A stretch of 64,000 nucleotides of DNA from Winogradskyella sp. J14-2 (GTDB lineage: Bacteria > Bacteroidota > Bacteroidia > Flavobacteriales > Flavobacteriaceae), in the NCBI RefSeq assembly GCF_001971725.1, contig NZ_CP019388.1, positions 1,302,001 to 1,366,000 on the forward strand, given 5' to 3'. How positions within the stretch are numbered: the stretch's first letter is position 1; each line of letters begins with the position of its first letter. The translations under genes and the position numbers were made by a program. The notes beneath the pieces are model-generated. The model saw only the letters and a program-made list of their open reading frames with translations. It was not told where the DNA came from and made no database searches. Positions 27,871 to 36,916 of the stretch are shown here, in pieces.

Positions 27871-28677
27871 ATGAAAGTATTAGTAATAGGTGCCGGAAAT
27901 ATGGGCTTAACCTATTCAGAAGGCATGGCAGATTCTTCTTTATTAGGAAAACAAAAGTTAAGAATCTATGACACTGACCCTAACAAAATCGAAACACTCA
28001 GACAAAACCCAAGATTTGATGTATACACCTCTTTAGAGAATGGTTTACCGCAGTCGGACATTGTATTTTTAGCAGTAAAACCATATCACTGCGAAGATTT
28101 ATTCAAAAAAATGAAGCCGCTTATTCATAGCGAACAAATATTTGTATCGCTAATGGCAGGTGTAAGCATAGAAACAATACAAGATGGTTTAGGAATTAAA
28201 AAAGTAATACGCACCATGCCAAATCTACCAGCTAAAGTAGGCAAAGGTGTAACCTCGTACACTGGCGCAAAAGCCATATCTCGTGTAGAGTTACTAATGG
28301 TGCGCCAACTATTAGACACAACAGGGACTTCTATACATGTAGACTCCGAGAAGTTTATCGATGCCTCTACAGGTATTTCTGGTAGTGGGCCAGCTTATGT
28401 ATTCTACTTTATGCAATCTATGTTAGAAGCTGCTCAAAAAATGGGCTTTTCAGACTATGATTCTAAAGTTTTGGTAAGCAACACTTTTGAAGGAGCTATT
28501 GAATTGTTTAACCAGTCTAATATTTCACCTGAGCGCTGGATTGACAAAGTAGCATCAAAAGGCGGCACTACACAAGCCGCAATAGACTCTATGGAAGATA
28601 ATAATGTAAAACAACTCATACAGGATGCAGCTTATGCCGCATTTGATAGAGCTGTTGAATTAGGAAAAGATAAATAA
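27871..28677 (+). CDS. proC: Pyrroline-5-carboxylate reductase
   Basis: A 268-residue cytosolic NAD(P)H-dependent reductase for the last step of proline synthesis. The nucleotide loop VIGAGNMGLTYSEGM is at the N-terminus, and the C-terminal dimer helix bundle carries the signature STGISGSGPAYVFYFM and ASKGGTTQAAIDSM, which binds substrate. It leads a proC-proB-proA operon: proB starts 1 bp after the proC stop. The product feeds protein synthesis and possibly osmoprotection. The catabolic gene pruA is separate, at 0.7 kb. Confidence 0.96.
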   Translation: MKVLVIGAGNMGLTYSEGMADSSLLGKQKLRIYDTDPNKIETLRQNPRFDVYTSLENGLPQSDIVFLAVKPYHCEDLFKKMKPLIHSEQIFVSLMAGVSIETIQDGLGIKKVIRTMPNLPAKVGKGVTSYTGAKAISRVELLMVRQLLDTTGTSIHVDSEKFIDASTGISGSGPAYVFYFMQSMLEAAQKMGFSDYDSKVLVSNTFEGAIELFNQSNISPERWIDKVASKGGTTQAAIDSMEDNNVKQLIQDAAYAAFDRAVELGKDK

Positions 28678-28678
28678 A

Positions 28679-29458
28679 ATGAAAGATGACATTAAACGTG
28701 TGGTTGTAAAAGTAGGCACCAACGTTTTAACAAATAAAGACAATAGAATTTTAGGACCAGTACTAAGAGAGTTAGTTCGCCAAATCGCTGTATTATATGA
28801 AGAAGATATCATGGTAATTTTGGTATCTTCTGGCTCTGCAATTGCAGGTATGGAAGTTTTGGGCGATACTAAAATAGATAACAAATCTGTAAGAAGACAA
28901 GTATATTCTGCCGTAGGACAACCCAGAATGATGCGTCATTACTACAGTATTTTCCATGACTATGGAATGCGCTGCGCGCAAATTTTGGCAACCAAACGCG
29001 ATTTTGACCCTGGGAAACATCGTCAGAACATGATAAACTGCTATGAAGGATTATTGGCCGAAGGTGTAATTCCGATTGCAAATGAAGACGATGCCGTCTC
29101 TTTAACCATGTCCATGTTCTCTGATAATGACGAGCTGGCGAGTTTAGTCGCAGAACTACTCGATGCAGATCGCCTAATCATACTATCAGATACCGACGGA
29201 CTCTACACAGGCCACCCAGACGATGACGAATCTAGAAAATTAAACGTCGTAAAAACAAACCAAAATGTAGAAAAGTATGTTTGCGCTTCTAATAAAAAAG
29301 AAGGCGAAGGACGTGGAGGCATGGCTTCTAAACTAAAGATAGCCAAAGGTACTGCCAAAAAGAATATTCCTACTTACATCGCAAACGGCAAGCGCGAAAA
29401 CGTCATTGTAGACATTATTAATAACAAAGAAGTTGGCACAAAATTTATTAGTGCCTAA
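28679..29458 (+). CDS. proB: Glutamate 5-kinase, short form without PUA domain
   Basis: A 259-residue amino-acid kinase that phosphorylates glutamate to gamma-glutamyl phosphate, the committed step of proline synthesis. The kinase start VVVKVGTNVL, the VSSGSAIAGMEVL loop, NEDDAVS and LSDTDGLYTGHP are present, with GRGGMASKLKIAKG near the end. It stops at the end of the kinase domain, so the C-terminal PUA domain of the E. coli enzyme is absent. It is the middle gene of proCBA, almost touching proC, with proA 13 bp downstream. Confidence 0.95.
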   Translation: MKDDIKRVVVKVGTNVLTNKDNRILGPVLRELVRQIAVLYEEDIMVILVSSGSAIAGMEVLGDTKIDNKSVRRQVYSAVGQPRMMRHYYSIFHDYGMRCAQILATKRDFDPGKHRQNMINCYEGLLAEGVIPIANEDDAVSLTMSMFSDNDELASLVAELLDADRLIILSDTDGLYTGHPDDDESRKLNVVKTNQNVEKYVCASNKKEGEGRGGMASKLKIAKGTAKKNIPTYIANGKRENVIVDIINNKEVGTKFISA

Positions 29459-29471
29459 AATCGAAACAATT

Positions 29472-30671
29472 ATGAAACTTTTAAATACAGAAATAAAAAA
29501 TAAGGTATTAACATCCATGGCAGATATTTTAGATCGCAAACGCGATGCTATTATAGAAGCCAATAAAAAAGACTTAGAAGCTTTTAAAAAGGAAGACCAG
29601 GCGCTTTTTGATCGCCTCATTGTAAACAGTAAAAAGGTTGACGAAATGATAGAAGCCGTAAACTCGGTAAGACTTCAAGACGATCCTGTTGGTCAGGAAA
29701 TTTCTAATACAACCTTAAAAAATGGACTTAATATAGTGAATACTACTGCCCCATTCGGCACCATTCTTATTATCTATGAATCGCGACCAGATGTTACCAT
29801 TGAAGCCGCTGTATTGGCATTTAAGGCCAATAATAAAATCTTACTAAAAGGTGGTAAAGAAGCTTATAACAGTAATATTATTTTAGAGCAATGCTGGCAC
29901 GAAGCTTTAACTAAAAACGGACTTTCAAAAGATTGGATTAAGCTATTACATTTAAAACGAGAAGAAACCCAAGAGTTTTTGAAAAATCCAACCGAACCGT
30001 TAGATTTAATTGTGCCAAGAGGTGGTGAGCGTCTTATTGAGTTCGTTAAAACGCATGCAAGTTGTGCAGTACTCGTTAGTGGCAGAGGAAACAATTTTTT
30101 ATATGTCTCAGAAAAAGCAGATTGGAGCAAAGCTGTTAATGTTATTATTAATGCCAAAACCGATAAAATTTCGGGATGTAACGCTCTAGATAAGGTGCTT
30201 ATTAATAAAAACATTCCAGAATATGAGACAAAATTAAAAATGCTGCAGCAAAAATTAGAACAATATAACGTTGAGATTATTGCTGATAAAAGTGTTTCAA
30301 ACGTAATAGAAGACGCTAAAGAGATATCTAAAAAAAGTGTTTGGTTTGAAGAGTTCTTGGCTTTAAAGCTCCTCATCGCCGCAGTTAATAACATTGACGA
30401 GGCAACAGATATGATTAACAAATATTCAGGAAAACATTCTGCAGCCATAATAACAGAAGATAAAAATGAGGCTTTAACATTTATGAACAACGTTGATAGT
30501 GCAGCCGTTTACCATAACGCGTCTACTCGATTTACCGATGGCGGACAGATGGGTGTTGGTGCCGAACTTGCAATAAGTACAGACAAATTACACCATAGAG
30601 GGCCGTTGGGACTAAAGCAGTTGGTAACTAATAAATATTATATTTTTGGCGATGGACAAGTAAGAGTATAG
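29472..30671 (+). CDS. proA: Gamma-glutamyl phosphate reductase
   Basis: A 399-residue NADPH-dependent enzyme that reduces gamma-glutamyl phosphate to glutamate semialdehyde, which cyclises to P5C for ProC. The aldehyde-dehydrogenase-like fold shows PFGTILIIYESRPDVTIEAA, the IVPRGGERLIEFV strand, and the catalytic cysteine in DKISGCNALDKVLI. The C-terminus has RFTDGGQMGVGAELAIST. A longer frame begins at 29433 inside proB, but the ATG at 29472 gives the family start and a non-overlapping operon gap. No clear terminator follows. Confidence 0.96.
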   Translation: MKLLNTEIKNKVLTSMADILDRKRDAIIEANKKDLEAFKKEDQALFDRLIVNSKKVDEMIEAVNSVRLQDDPVGQEISNTTLKNGLNIVNTTAPFGTILIIYESRPDVTIEAAVLAFKANNKILLKGGKEAYNSNIILEQCWHEALTKNGLSKDWIKLLHLKREETQEFLKNPTEPLDLIVPRGGERLIEFVKTHASCAVLVSGRGNNFLYVSEKADWSKAVNVIINAKTDKISGCNALDKVLINKNIPEYETKLKMLQQKLEQYNVEIIADKSVSNVIEDAKEISKKSVWFEEFLALKLLIAAVNNIDEATDMINKYSGKHSAAIITEDKNEALTFMNNVDSAAVYHNASTRFTDGGQMGVGAELAISTDKLHHRGPLGLKQLVTNKYYIFGDGQVRV

Positions 30672-30738
30672 CGTAATTAAACCGCTTAAACACGTTTGTA
30701 ATTTGGAATTTTCATTTCTAATTATTATATTTTGTGTT

Positions 30739-31113
30739 ATGATTTCAGAAGACAAAAAAAAATACAGCGAAGAATTGAGTAACTCCATAAGCTATTTAGA
30801 AAACTTAGGATACAATAACATTAAAGCAGATTTAGAGGGCTATGAAACGCCCAAATCGTATCACAAAAGAGGTAGCGATATAGATATAACGCCAGATATT
30901 GTTGCTGAAAAAGAAGGTAGAAAGCATATTTTTGATTTAAGTCTAAAGTCTGAAAGACCTAAACTATTAAAATCAAAATGGTTATTTCTAAACACCCTCA
31001 GTCAACTCAAGTCTTATCGCTTTAGATTAATTACAACACGAGGACACTACAAATTTACTAATGACACTATGGATGCCATCCATCTCGATACCGTAAAATT
31101 GCTAAAAATTTAA
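30739..31113 (+). CDS. Small hypothetical protein, possible PD-(D/E)XK-like fold
   Basis: A soluble 124-residue protein, rich in Lys and Asp, with no signal or membrane segment. Residues about 36-64 read RGSDIDITPDIVAE, then HIFDLSLKSE, with an RLITTRGHYKF strand later. A proline-aspartate followed by an aspartate/serine-x-lysine strand recalls the nuclease-like PD-(D/E)XK core, but the second acidic residue is not in the canonical position, so this is a weak inference. A frame extends back to 30703; the ATG at 30739 is chosen because the extra residues would form an unlikely hydrophobic leader. It lies between proA and rpoD, in the same direction. Confidence 0.65.
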   Translation: MISEDKKKYSEELSNSISYLENLGYNNIKADLEGYETPKSYHKRGSDIDITPDIVAEKEGRKHIFDLSLKSERPKLLKSKWLFLNTLSQLKSYRFRLITTRGHYKFTNDTMDAIHLDTVKLLKI

Positions 31114-31179
31114 TTTTTTTTCCAAACGCTGTAACATTTTGATGCTTATTTACGTATAATAAAAGCAACAACAATGTTG

Positions 31180-31187
31180 TATAATTG
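31180..31187 (+). promoter_or_regulatory. Possible -7 element for rpoD
   Basis: TATAATTG differs from TANNTTTG at one position and lies 19 bp before the rpoD ATG. Confidence 0.35.
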
Positions 31188-31206
31188 CACAAACCATAAA
31201 AAGTAA

Positions 31207-32070
31207 ATGAGACAGCTCAAAATCACCAAGCAGGTTACTAACAGAGAAACCGCTTCATTAGACAAATACCTACAAGAAATTGGTAAAGTCGATTTAATTA
31301 CAGCAGATGAGGAAGTAGAATTAGCACAGCGCATTAAAGCAGGTGACCAAGTTGCTTTAGAAAAATTAACCAAGGCAAACCTACGCTTCGTTGTATCTGT
31401 AGCAAAGCAATACCAAAACCAAGGATTAACATTACCAGACTTAATTAACGAAGGAAATTTAGGTCTAATTAAAGCCGCACAGCGTTTTGATGAAACACGT
31501 GGTTTTAAGTTTATATCTTATGCCGTATGGTGGATTCGTCAGTCCATATTACAAGCATTAGCAGAGCAATCTCGTATTGTGCGTTTACCGCTCAATAAGA
31601 TTGGTTCAATAAATAAAATTAATAAGACATTTGCCTTTTTAGAGCAAAGTCATGAGCGTCCACCATCAGCTGAAGAAATCGCAAAAGAATTAGACATGAC
31701 TATTAACGATGTTAAGGAGTCCATGAAAAATTCTGGTCGTCACGTAAGTATGGATGCACCACTTGTAGAGGGTGAGGACTCTAACCTTTACGATGTATTA
31801 CGTAGTGGTGAGTCGCCAAATCCTGATAAAGATTTATTGCACGAATCTTTAAGAACCGAGATTGAGCGCGCGCTAGAAACCCTTACTCCACGAGAAGCTG
31901 ATGTGATTCGATTGTATTTTGGACTTGGTAATCAACACCCAATGACTCTAGAAGAAATTGGTGAGACTTTCGATTTAACTCGTGAGCGTGTTAGACAAAT
32001 TAAAGAAAAAGCAATTCGCAGATTAAAACATACGTCTAGAAGTAAAATATTAAAAACCTATTTAGGCTAA
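31207..32070 (+). CDS. rpoD: Primary RNA polymerase sigma factor RpoD (sigma-ABfr type)
   Basis: A 287-residue sigma-70 factor that directs RNA polymerase to housekeeping promoters. It starts almost directly at region 1.2 ([20 protein letters not shown]) and lacks the long acidic region 1.1, as is normal for the Bacteroidota primary sigma factor. Region 2 contains [20 protein letters not shown] and [16 protein letters not shown], region 3 follows, and region 4 has the helix-turn-helix [20 protein letters not shown]. This factor is the expected reader of the TTTG/TANNTTTG promoters seen across the window. Confidence 0.97.
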   Translation: MRQLKITKQVTNRETASLDKYLQEIGKVDLITADEEVELAQRIKAGDQVALEKLTKANLRFVVSVAKQYQNQGLTLPDLINEGNLGLIKAAQRFDETRGFKFISYAVWWIRQSILQALAEQSRIVRLPLNKIGSINKINKTFAFLEQSHERPPSAEEIAKELDMTINDVKESMKNSGRHVSMDAPLVEGEDSNLYDVLRSGESPNPDKDLLHESLRTEIERALETLTPREADVIRLYFGLGNQHPMTLEEIGETFDLTRERVRQIKEKAIRRLKHTSRSKILKTYLG

Positions 32071-32293
32071 CCTCGACTAGGCTCAGTTACCAATACTATA
32101 AAACAAAATATAATTTGGTCATTGAGCGAAGCCGAAATAACAGCAAAAAAACTTATTTAGATTAACTCTTGTAACAGAGTGCTTTAAGTATTATTATTCA
32201 AAATAATTATAAAAGTATTTAGAGTTAAAATGAAATATTGGCTTAATTAGATGTGTTTTTTTGTATATTTAAAAACAAACTAATAAAGGTAAC

Positions 32294-32325
32294 AACAGTT
32301 ACAAAACATAACTGTTCGTTTTTTG
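32294..32325 (+). terminator. Probable terminator downstream of rpoD or of a small RNA
   Basis: AACAGTTA (32294-32301) and TAACTGTT (32309-32316) form a perfect 8-bp stem, followed by CGTTTTTTG. It lies about 225 bp after the rpoD stop, unusually far for an rpoD terminator. Confidence 0.65.
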
Positions 32326-32335
32326 ATTGATGAAA

Positions 32336-32362
32336 GAACCCACGGCTGATTACCGTGGGTTC
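32336..32362. other. Perfect 10-bp GC-rich hairpin, loop CTGATTA
   Basis: GAACCCACGG (32336-32345) pairs with CCGTGGGTTC (32353-32362). It is GC-rich for this region and lacks a good T-tract, so it may be a backup terminator, processing site or RNA structure. Confidence 0.6.
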
Positions 32363-32465
32363 ACTTTTGTATAAGCCCATGCCTAAATCCTTTCTTGTTA
32401 ATTATAGACTTTTATTTGCAATTAAAAACACTAAAGCGTTCATTAACTATCTTTAACATTTTAAG

Positions 32466-32473
32466 TACATTTG
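32466..32473 (+). promoter_or_regulatory. -7 promoter element for rpe
   Basis: TACATTTG, exact TANNTTTG match, 29 bp before the rpe ATG. Confidence 0.55.
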
Positions 32474-32502
32474 CACTGTAATTTATAAAATGACTTAAAA
32501 AA

Positions 32503-33165
32503 ATGGCTTCAAAATTAATAGCACCTTCTATGTTAGCCGCAGATTTTGGCAACTTACAACGCGATACAGAAATGGTAAACAATAGCGATGCCGACTGGTT
32601 TCATATAGATGTTATGGACGGTCATTTTGTACCAAATATTTCTTATGGTATGCCAGTAATAGCGGCTATAAAAAAGCATGCAACAAAAACATTAGATGTA
32701 CATTTAATGATAGAAAAACCTGAACGCTATATTGAAGAATTTGCTAAAGTGGGAGCAGATATTATTACGGTACATTATGAATCCACCGTTCATCTGCACA
32801 GAACATTACGACAAATAAAAGATGCTGGTTGCAAAGCAGGTGTTGTGCTTAACATTACAACACCCATACACGTTTTAGAAGATATTTTACCAGAATGCTA
32901 CATGGTATTATTAATGTCTATTAATCCTGGTTTTGGAGGCCAAAAATTTGAAGACGTGACCTATCAGCGAATCAAGAAACTTCGCGACTTAATAGATAAG
33001 CAAGGACTAGATACCCGAATTGAAATAGATGGTGGTGTTACGGATAAAAATATTGAAAAATTGGTAGACGCTGGCGCAGACACTTTCGTTGCTGGAAGTC
33101 ATGTTTTTAAAAGTGACGATCCTATGGCAACAATTAAAAATTTAAAGACACTTGCCAATTTATAA
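32503..33165 (+). CDS. rpe: Ribulose-phosphate 3-epimerase
   Basis: A 220-residue TIM-barrel enzyme interconverting ribulose-5-phosphate and xylulose-5-phosphate in the pentose phosphate pathway. The motifs are in order: SMLAADFGNL, metal-site HIDVMDGHFVPN, VHLMIEKP, MSINPGFGGQKF, EIDGGV and FVAGSHVFK. Length is normal. It has its own -7 element upstream and a bidirectional hairpin right after the stop, so it is likely monocistronic. Confidence 0.97.
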   Translation: MASKLIAPSMLAADFGNLQRDTEMVNNSDADWFHIDVMDGHFVPNISYGMPVIAAIKKHATKTLDVHLMIEKPERYIEEFAKVGADIITVHYESTVHLHRTLRQIKDAGCKAGVVLNITTPIHVLEDILPECYMVLLMSINPGFGGQKFEDVTYQRIKKLRDLIDKQGLDTRIEIDGGVTDKNIEKLVDAGADTFVAGSHVFKSDDPMATIKNLKTLANL

Positions 33166-33187
33166 AAAGCGCCTTATAGGCGCTTTT
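33165..33187. terminator. Bidirectional terminator between rpe and the CBS gene
   Basis: AAAAGCGCC pairs with GGCGCTTTT around a TTATA loop. It begins at the last base of the rpe stop codon. Confidence 0.85.
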
Positions 33188-33195
33188 CTCTTTTT

Positions 33196-33615
33196 TTACA
33201 ACTGTTCTAAAAGATAATTTATTAAATCTGTAGTGGTAACAATACCTACAAGGTTTCCGTTATCCACAATGGGCAAAGCATGAAATTCTTTTTCTGCCAA
33301 TATTTTAGCAACGTCTTTTATAGTGGCAGTTGGTGAGACTGTTACTACATTTTTAACCATAACTTGATCAATTGTAAACATATTGTATACAAGGGTGTCT
33401 ACTTCTTCTTCTGTGTCATAGACTGCATCGGCAAAACTGATGCGTAGCAAATCAGAGTAGCTAAGCATACCTATAATAACTTCGCCATTTACCACAGGAA
33501 TATGTCTTATTTTATGTCTCTTAAAAAGTATTTCGGCAGTTTCTAGATCATCGTCTCGGTTAAGCGCAATGATGTTTGTACTCATTATTTCAGAAATTGG
33601 CGGTATATATCTCAT
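33196..33615 (-). CDS. Paired CBS-domain protein
   Basis: This 139-residue protein consists of two CBS motifs only. The first (about residues 8-60) includes IRHIPVVNGEVIIGMLSYSDLLR; the second (about 82-138) includes EFHALPIVDNGNLVGIVTTTDLI. Such Bateman pairs bind adenosine nucleotides and sense energy or SAM state, usually acting on a partner protein. No partner is fused or adjacent, so its target is unknown. It lies between rpe (convergent) and the polysaccharide locus and is not obviously part of either. Confidence 0.88.
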   Translation of the reverse strand: MRYIPPISEIMSTNIIALNRDDDLETAEILFKRHKIRHIPVVNGEVIIGMLSYSDLLRISFADAVYDTEEEVDTLVYNMFTIDQVMVKNVVTVSPTATIKDVAKILAEKEFHALPIVDNGNLVGIVTTTDLINYLLEQL

Positions 33616-33715
33616 AACTATTAGGTTTATATTTCACTATTAAAAGTAATGTATAAAACCGATAGAAATTATGATAAATATCATGTAAGAAACTGAAACT
33701 AAGACAGTCTAGCGC

Positions 33716-36055
33716 CTACATATTGTCCGTCTTACCGTAACCATAACTATAACCATAATTATAGCCATAGCCTTGAGACTTACTTGCTCCAACACTATTA
33801 ATAACATAGGCCATATTCTTTAACTTACCGCTATCTGATAGATCTTTAGAGAATTTTAATAAGTTTTTCTCGGTGTAATTGGCCCTAGCAATATAGATCG
33901 TAGCATCTGCTAATTGCGAAATTAACATGGTATCAGTCACTAAAATCGTTGGTGCTGTATCTACAACAACATAGTCGTATACTTCTCGCGCTTCTTCGAT
34001 TAGTTTTTTAAAGCGTCCGTTGGTTAGTAAGTGTGCAGGATTAGGAGGAATGCTTCCTGAAAGTATAATATTATGGTTTGGATGCTTTTCAAAACCTTTA
34101 ATTAAAGCATTTTTCCAATCGTAATTAACATCATGAAGATAATTTGATAAGCCTGGTTTTTGTTTATCCTCGCTAATATGTGTGTGTATCTGAGGGTTTC
34201 TTAAGTCGGCACCTATAAGCAATACTCTTTTATTGATGCTAGAAAGTGCTAAAGATAAATTTAGGCTTACATATGTTTTTCCCTCTCCTTTAATTGTACT
34301 TGTACAATAGATAACTTTACCTTTTTCACCGTCTTTAACAGGTAAAATATAATCTACATTAGAACTTAGAATTCTAAAGGATTCTGCAAGCGGAGAGCGA
34401 TCATTAGGATCGTTAAAAATAAGATCTTTTTTCTTCTTTAAATCGGGTATTTCACCAATAACCGGAATTTTAGAAGTAACCTCGACGATATCTTCTTTGC
34501 TGTGTAATTTAGTATCTAGCATAAAAATGAGATATAACACTCCAAAAGGTATCAAAACGCCGGCTAGTAGAGCACCTGCATAGACTATGGTTGGTTTTGG
34601 TGATATTGGTTTTATGCTAGAAAGTGCTCTTTCAACTTCTTTTATAGATGGTTCTGTAATGGCTAAATTTATGGCAGCCTCCTCACGTTTTTGAAGTAAT
34701 AGAAGGTAAAGACTCTCCTTTATTTTCTGCTGTCGATCAATAGCCTTAAATAATCGTTCTTGTTCAGGTATTTGAGATACTCTTCCTGCTAATTGTCTAT
34801 TTTTTCTTTTTAATTGGTTTAAAGACGCCTTAACTTGGGCTGAGTATGTTCTTAGAGATTTATCTATACTAGATTTTAAATTTTGTACCTCACTAATAGC
34901 AAGTTGCACCATTGGGTTATTATCGCCACCACTGCTTATTAACTTATCTCGGTTTATAACCGCAGTGTTATATTCTGAAATGAGTTGGTTTATACTTACA
35001 TTCTCTATACCAATATTAGCTGGCAATAAGGCAGATTCAGAATCACTAATTAGAGAGTTAACTAATAAATTAGAAAGCTCGAGCTGGTTTTCTAAAGCAA
35101 ATACTTCTTCTTCTGATTTTGTTCGTTGTTGAAGCCCAAGCTCTGCATCTGTTTGGATATCTACGATGTTATTATCTTGTTTAAAACCTTGTCTATCGAT
35201 TTCTATAGAGTCTAACTCTTTGGCTAAAAATTCAAATCTAGCATCTATAAAGTCTAAGGTGCGTTCAGAAACTAACTGTCTGTCTTTTATTCCATCTTTA
35301 TCAAAAACCTCCATTAAGGTATTTAAAATGTTTTCTGACAGTACTTTACTTTCTCCTTTAATAGAGAGTTTTAATAAATCGCTTTGTTCACCAATGGCCT
35401 CAACGACTATTTTACTTTTTAAAGCTAAGGTCGCATCCTTTACAGTTTTAAAGATAATATTGTATGACGTATCTATAATATCAGCCAAAGGAATCTGATT
35501 ATTTAACTTTAGATTAAAAGGTAATCTATGGTTTTGAGCAAAGGTGGAATGCTCATTAAAGTTAAAGACTTTATCTGTATCTAAATTAGTAATTTGAAAT
35601 CCCTTATCGGTTATTACCAGTTTATAAGACATGGTATTTGCCACACTATCGGCTTGTATTATCTGACTATAATCTAGCGGTAAAGATTCTATTTGTTTTG
35701 TTTGAATTGTACCTTCCTCGTAAAAGACCGTATTTAAGTTTAGCGCTCTAACCACTTTCTCCATGATAAGGAAAGAACTTATTATTTCAATTTCGTTTTC
35801 GAGATTAATATTAGTGCGCTTAAATACAAAGGCAGATGTTGGCAACTCTAGGCCTTCGGATTCATCTAAAATTTTCACCTTAGAATAGGTCTCAAAAATA
35901 CGTGGCGCATATCGTAAATATATGTAGGCACTTAATAATGAAACCACCACAGCAATAACAAACCATGGCCAATAGGTTAAGTATTGTCTCACTAATTGCT
36001 TTACATCAATTTTATCCTCTTCACCAAAAAAACTACTATTCAACTGATTATCCAT
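33716..36055 (-). CDS. Wzc-type polysaccharide co-polymerase and tyrosine autokinase
   Basis: A 779-residue inner-membrane protein that controls chain length and export of surface polysaccharide. A Wzz domain with an early transmembrane helix (YWPWFVIAVVVSLLSAYIYL) is followed by a long coiled-coil periplasmic region, a second helix (YAGALLAGVLIPFGVLYLIFM) and a cytoplasmic BY-kinase. The kinase has Walker A TIKGEGKTYVSLN, Walker A' VLLIGADLRNPQ and Walker B VVVDTAPTIL. It ends in a tyrosine cluster (GYGYNYGYSYGYG), the usual autophosphorylation site. It follows the Wza-like gene by 3 bp. Together they form the export end of the polysaccharide locus. Confidence 0.94.
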   Translation of the reverse strand: MDNQLNSSFFGEEDKIDVKQLVRQYLTYWPWFVIAVVVSLLSAYIYLRYAPRIFETYSKVKILDESEGLELPTSAFVFKRTNINLENEIEIISSFLIMEKVVRALNLNTVFYEEGTIQTKQIESLPLDYSQIIQADSVANTMSYKLVITDKGFQITNLDTDKVFNFNEHSTFAQNHRLPFNLKLNNQIPLADIIDTSYNIIFKTVKDATLALKSKIVVEAIGEQSDLLKLSIKGESKVLSENILNTLMEVFDKDGIKDRQLVSERTLDFIDARFEFLAKELDSIEIDRQGFKQDNNIVDIQTDAELGLQQRTKSEEEVFALENQLELSNLLVNSLISDSESALLPANIGIENVSINQLISEYNTAVINRDKLISSGGDNNPMVQLAISEVQNLKSSIDKSLRTYSAQVKASLNQLKRKNRQLAGRVSQIPEQERLFKAIDRQQKIKESLYLLLLQKREEAAINLAITEPSIKEVERALSSIKPISPKPTIVYAGALLAGVLIPFGVLYLIFMLDTKLHSKEDIVEVTSKIPVIGEIPDLKKKKDLIFNDPNDRSPLAESFRILSSNVDYILPVKDGEKGKVIYCTSTIKGEGKTYVSLNLSLALSSINKRVLLIGADLRNPQIHTHISEDKQKPGLSNYLHDVNYDWKNALIKGFEKHPNHNIILSGSIPPNPAHLLTNGRFKKLIEEAREVYDYVVVDTAPTILVTDTMLISQLADATIYIARANYTEKNLLKFSKDLSDSGKLKNMAYVINSVGASKSQGYGYNYGYSYGYGKTDNM

Positions 36056-36058
36056 ACC

Positions 36059-36820
36059 TTATCTTGTTAGTAAAATTGTAACACTAAGGGCTAATGACGC
36101 AATTGTTAAGATAGTACCTACATTACCTACAAAACCTGCACTTTTCACCTTTGGATTATTAGGACTTACTATTATATTGTCATTGGGTTTTATAAAATAA
36201 AATTCACTGTTCATAAATGAAGCCGAAGTTAAGTCTATGTGAGATATTTTACGCACACCATCTACTTCCCTTGTGATTAAAATATCATCTCGTTTACCAT
36301 TAATGGTTAGATCTCCTGCATAACCTAAAGCTTGTAATATAGTAATGTTTTGTTCGGTAAAGCTGTAGGTGCCAGGCTTATTAACCTCACCTAAAATAGT
36401 AACCTTAGCGTTTATAAGTCTTACGTTTACAGTTGGATCTAAAAGATGACCTCCAGAGATTAGGCGATCTTTTATTTCTGCTTCTAACGCCTTAGTGGTT
36501 TTGTTTGCTGTTGAAATTTCGCCTAAAACCGGAAACTTTATGGTATTATCTACCGAAACTAAGTAACCATCTAATTGAAGTACTTGAAGATTTTGAGGTT
36601 GTGCACCTATAGCTCTAGATTTATTGTAAGGTATTGCTGCTTCTGGTATAGTACTTTCAACAGTTATTTTTAATATGTCATTAGGTTGAATGTTTGCAGA
36701 TTCATAGTTTACTTCGCTATTGTTTTGCTCTATTGCATCTTGCATGTAGAGTATTTCTTTTTTTGAAGCACAAGAGCTTAAAACAATTAATACGAATAGA
36801 CTTAAAATTCTTTTTTTCAT
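36059..36820 (-). CDS. Wza-like polysaccharide export lipoprotein
   Basis: A 253-residue outer-membrane export lipoprotein. The lipobox LIVLSSC gives a lipidated Cys near residue 17; the Poly_export domain (IQPNDILKITVES) and SLBB-type domain (AKVTILGEVNKPGTYSF) follow. A C-terminal hydrophobic helix (GNVGTILTIASLALSVTILL) is present, where E. coli Wza has its outer-membrane helix. It partners with the tyrosine kinase gene immediately downstream. An exact -7 element lies about 28 bp before the ATG, making this the first gene of a two-gene transcript. Confidence 0.92.
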   Translation of the reverse strand: MKKRILSLFVLIVLSSCASKKEILYMQDAIEQNNSEVNYESANIQPNDILKITVESTIPEAAIPYNKSRAIGAQPQNLQVLQLDGYLVSVDNTIKFPVLGEISTANKTTKALEAEIKDRLISGGHLLDPTVNVRLINAKVTILGEVNKPGTYSFTEQNITILQALGYAGDLTINGKRDDILITREVDGVRKISHIDLTSASFMNSEFYFIKPNDNIIVSPNNPKVKSAGFVGNVGTILTIASLALSVTILLTR

Positions 36821-36847
36821 TAAAAACTTATATAATTACAAGTGTAG

Positions 36848-36855
36848 CAAATATA
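36848..36855 (-). promoter_or_regulatory. -7 promoter element for the wza-wzc-like pair
   Basis: TATATTTG on the minus strand, exact match, about 28 bp before the export-lipoprotein ATG. Confidence 0.55.
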
Positions 36856-36916
36856 ACCGCATTTAGAGGACTAACAAAAGCTAATGTAATATAAAAAAAT
36901 AAGCTTCATACTGCGC

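Larger units (their letters stand above)
32071..32502. other. 430-bp gene-free region between rpoD and rpe with two strong hairpins
   Basis: No protein-like ORF is visible. It contains a hairpin plus T-tract (32294-32325), a second 10-bp hairpin (32336-32362), and the rpe promoter at its right end. A short untranslated RNA cannot be excluded. Confidence 0.55.

Noticed and set aside
29864-30490. 208-codon minus-strand ORF inside proA
   Set aside because: Long, but wholly antisense to proA, with no recognisable domain; proA is intact and conserved.
33720-33780. Simple repeat in the tyrosine-kinase 3' end
   Set aside because: The repetition only reflects the coding of the Gly/Tyr autophosphorylation tail, a normal feature of these kinases.
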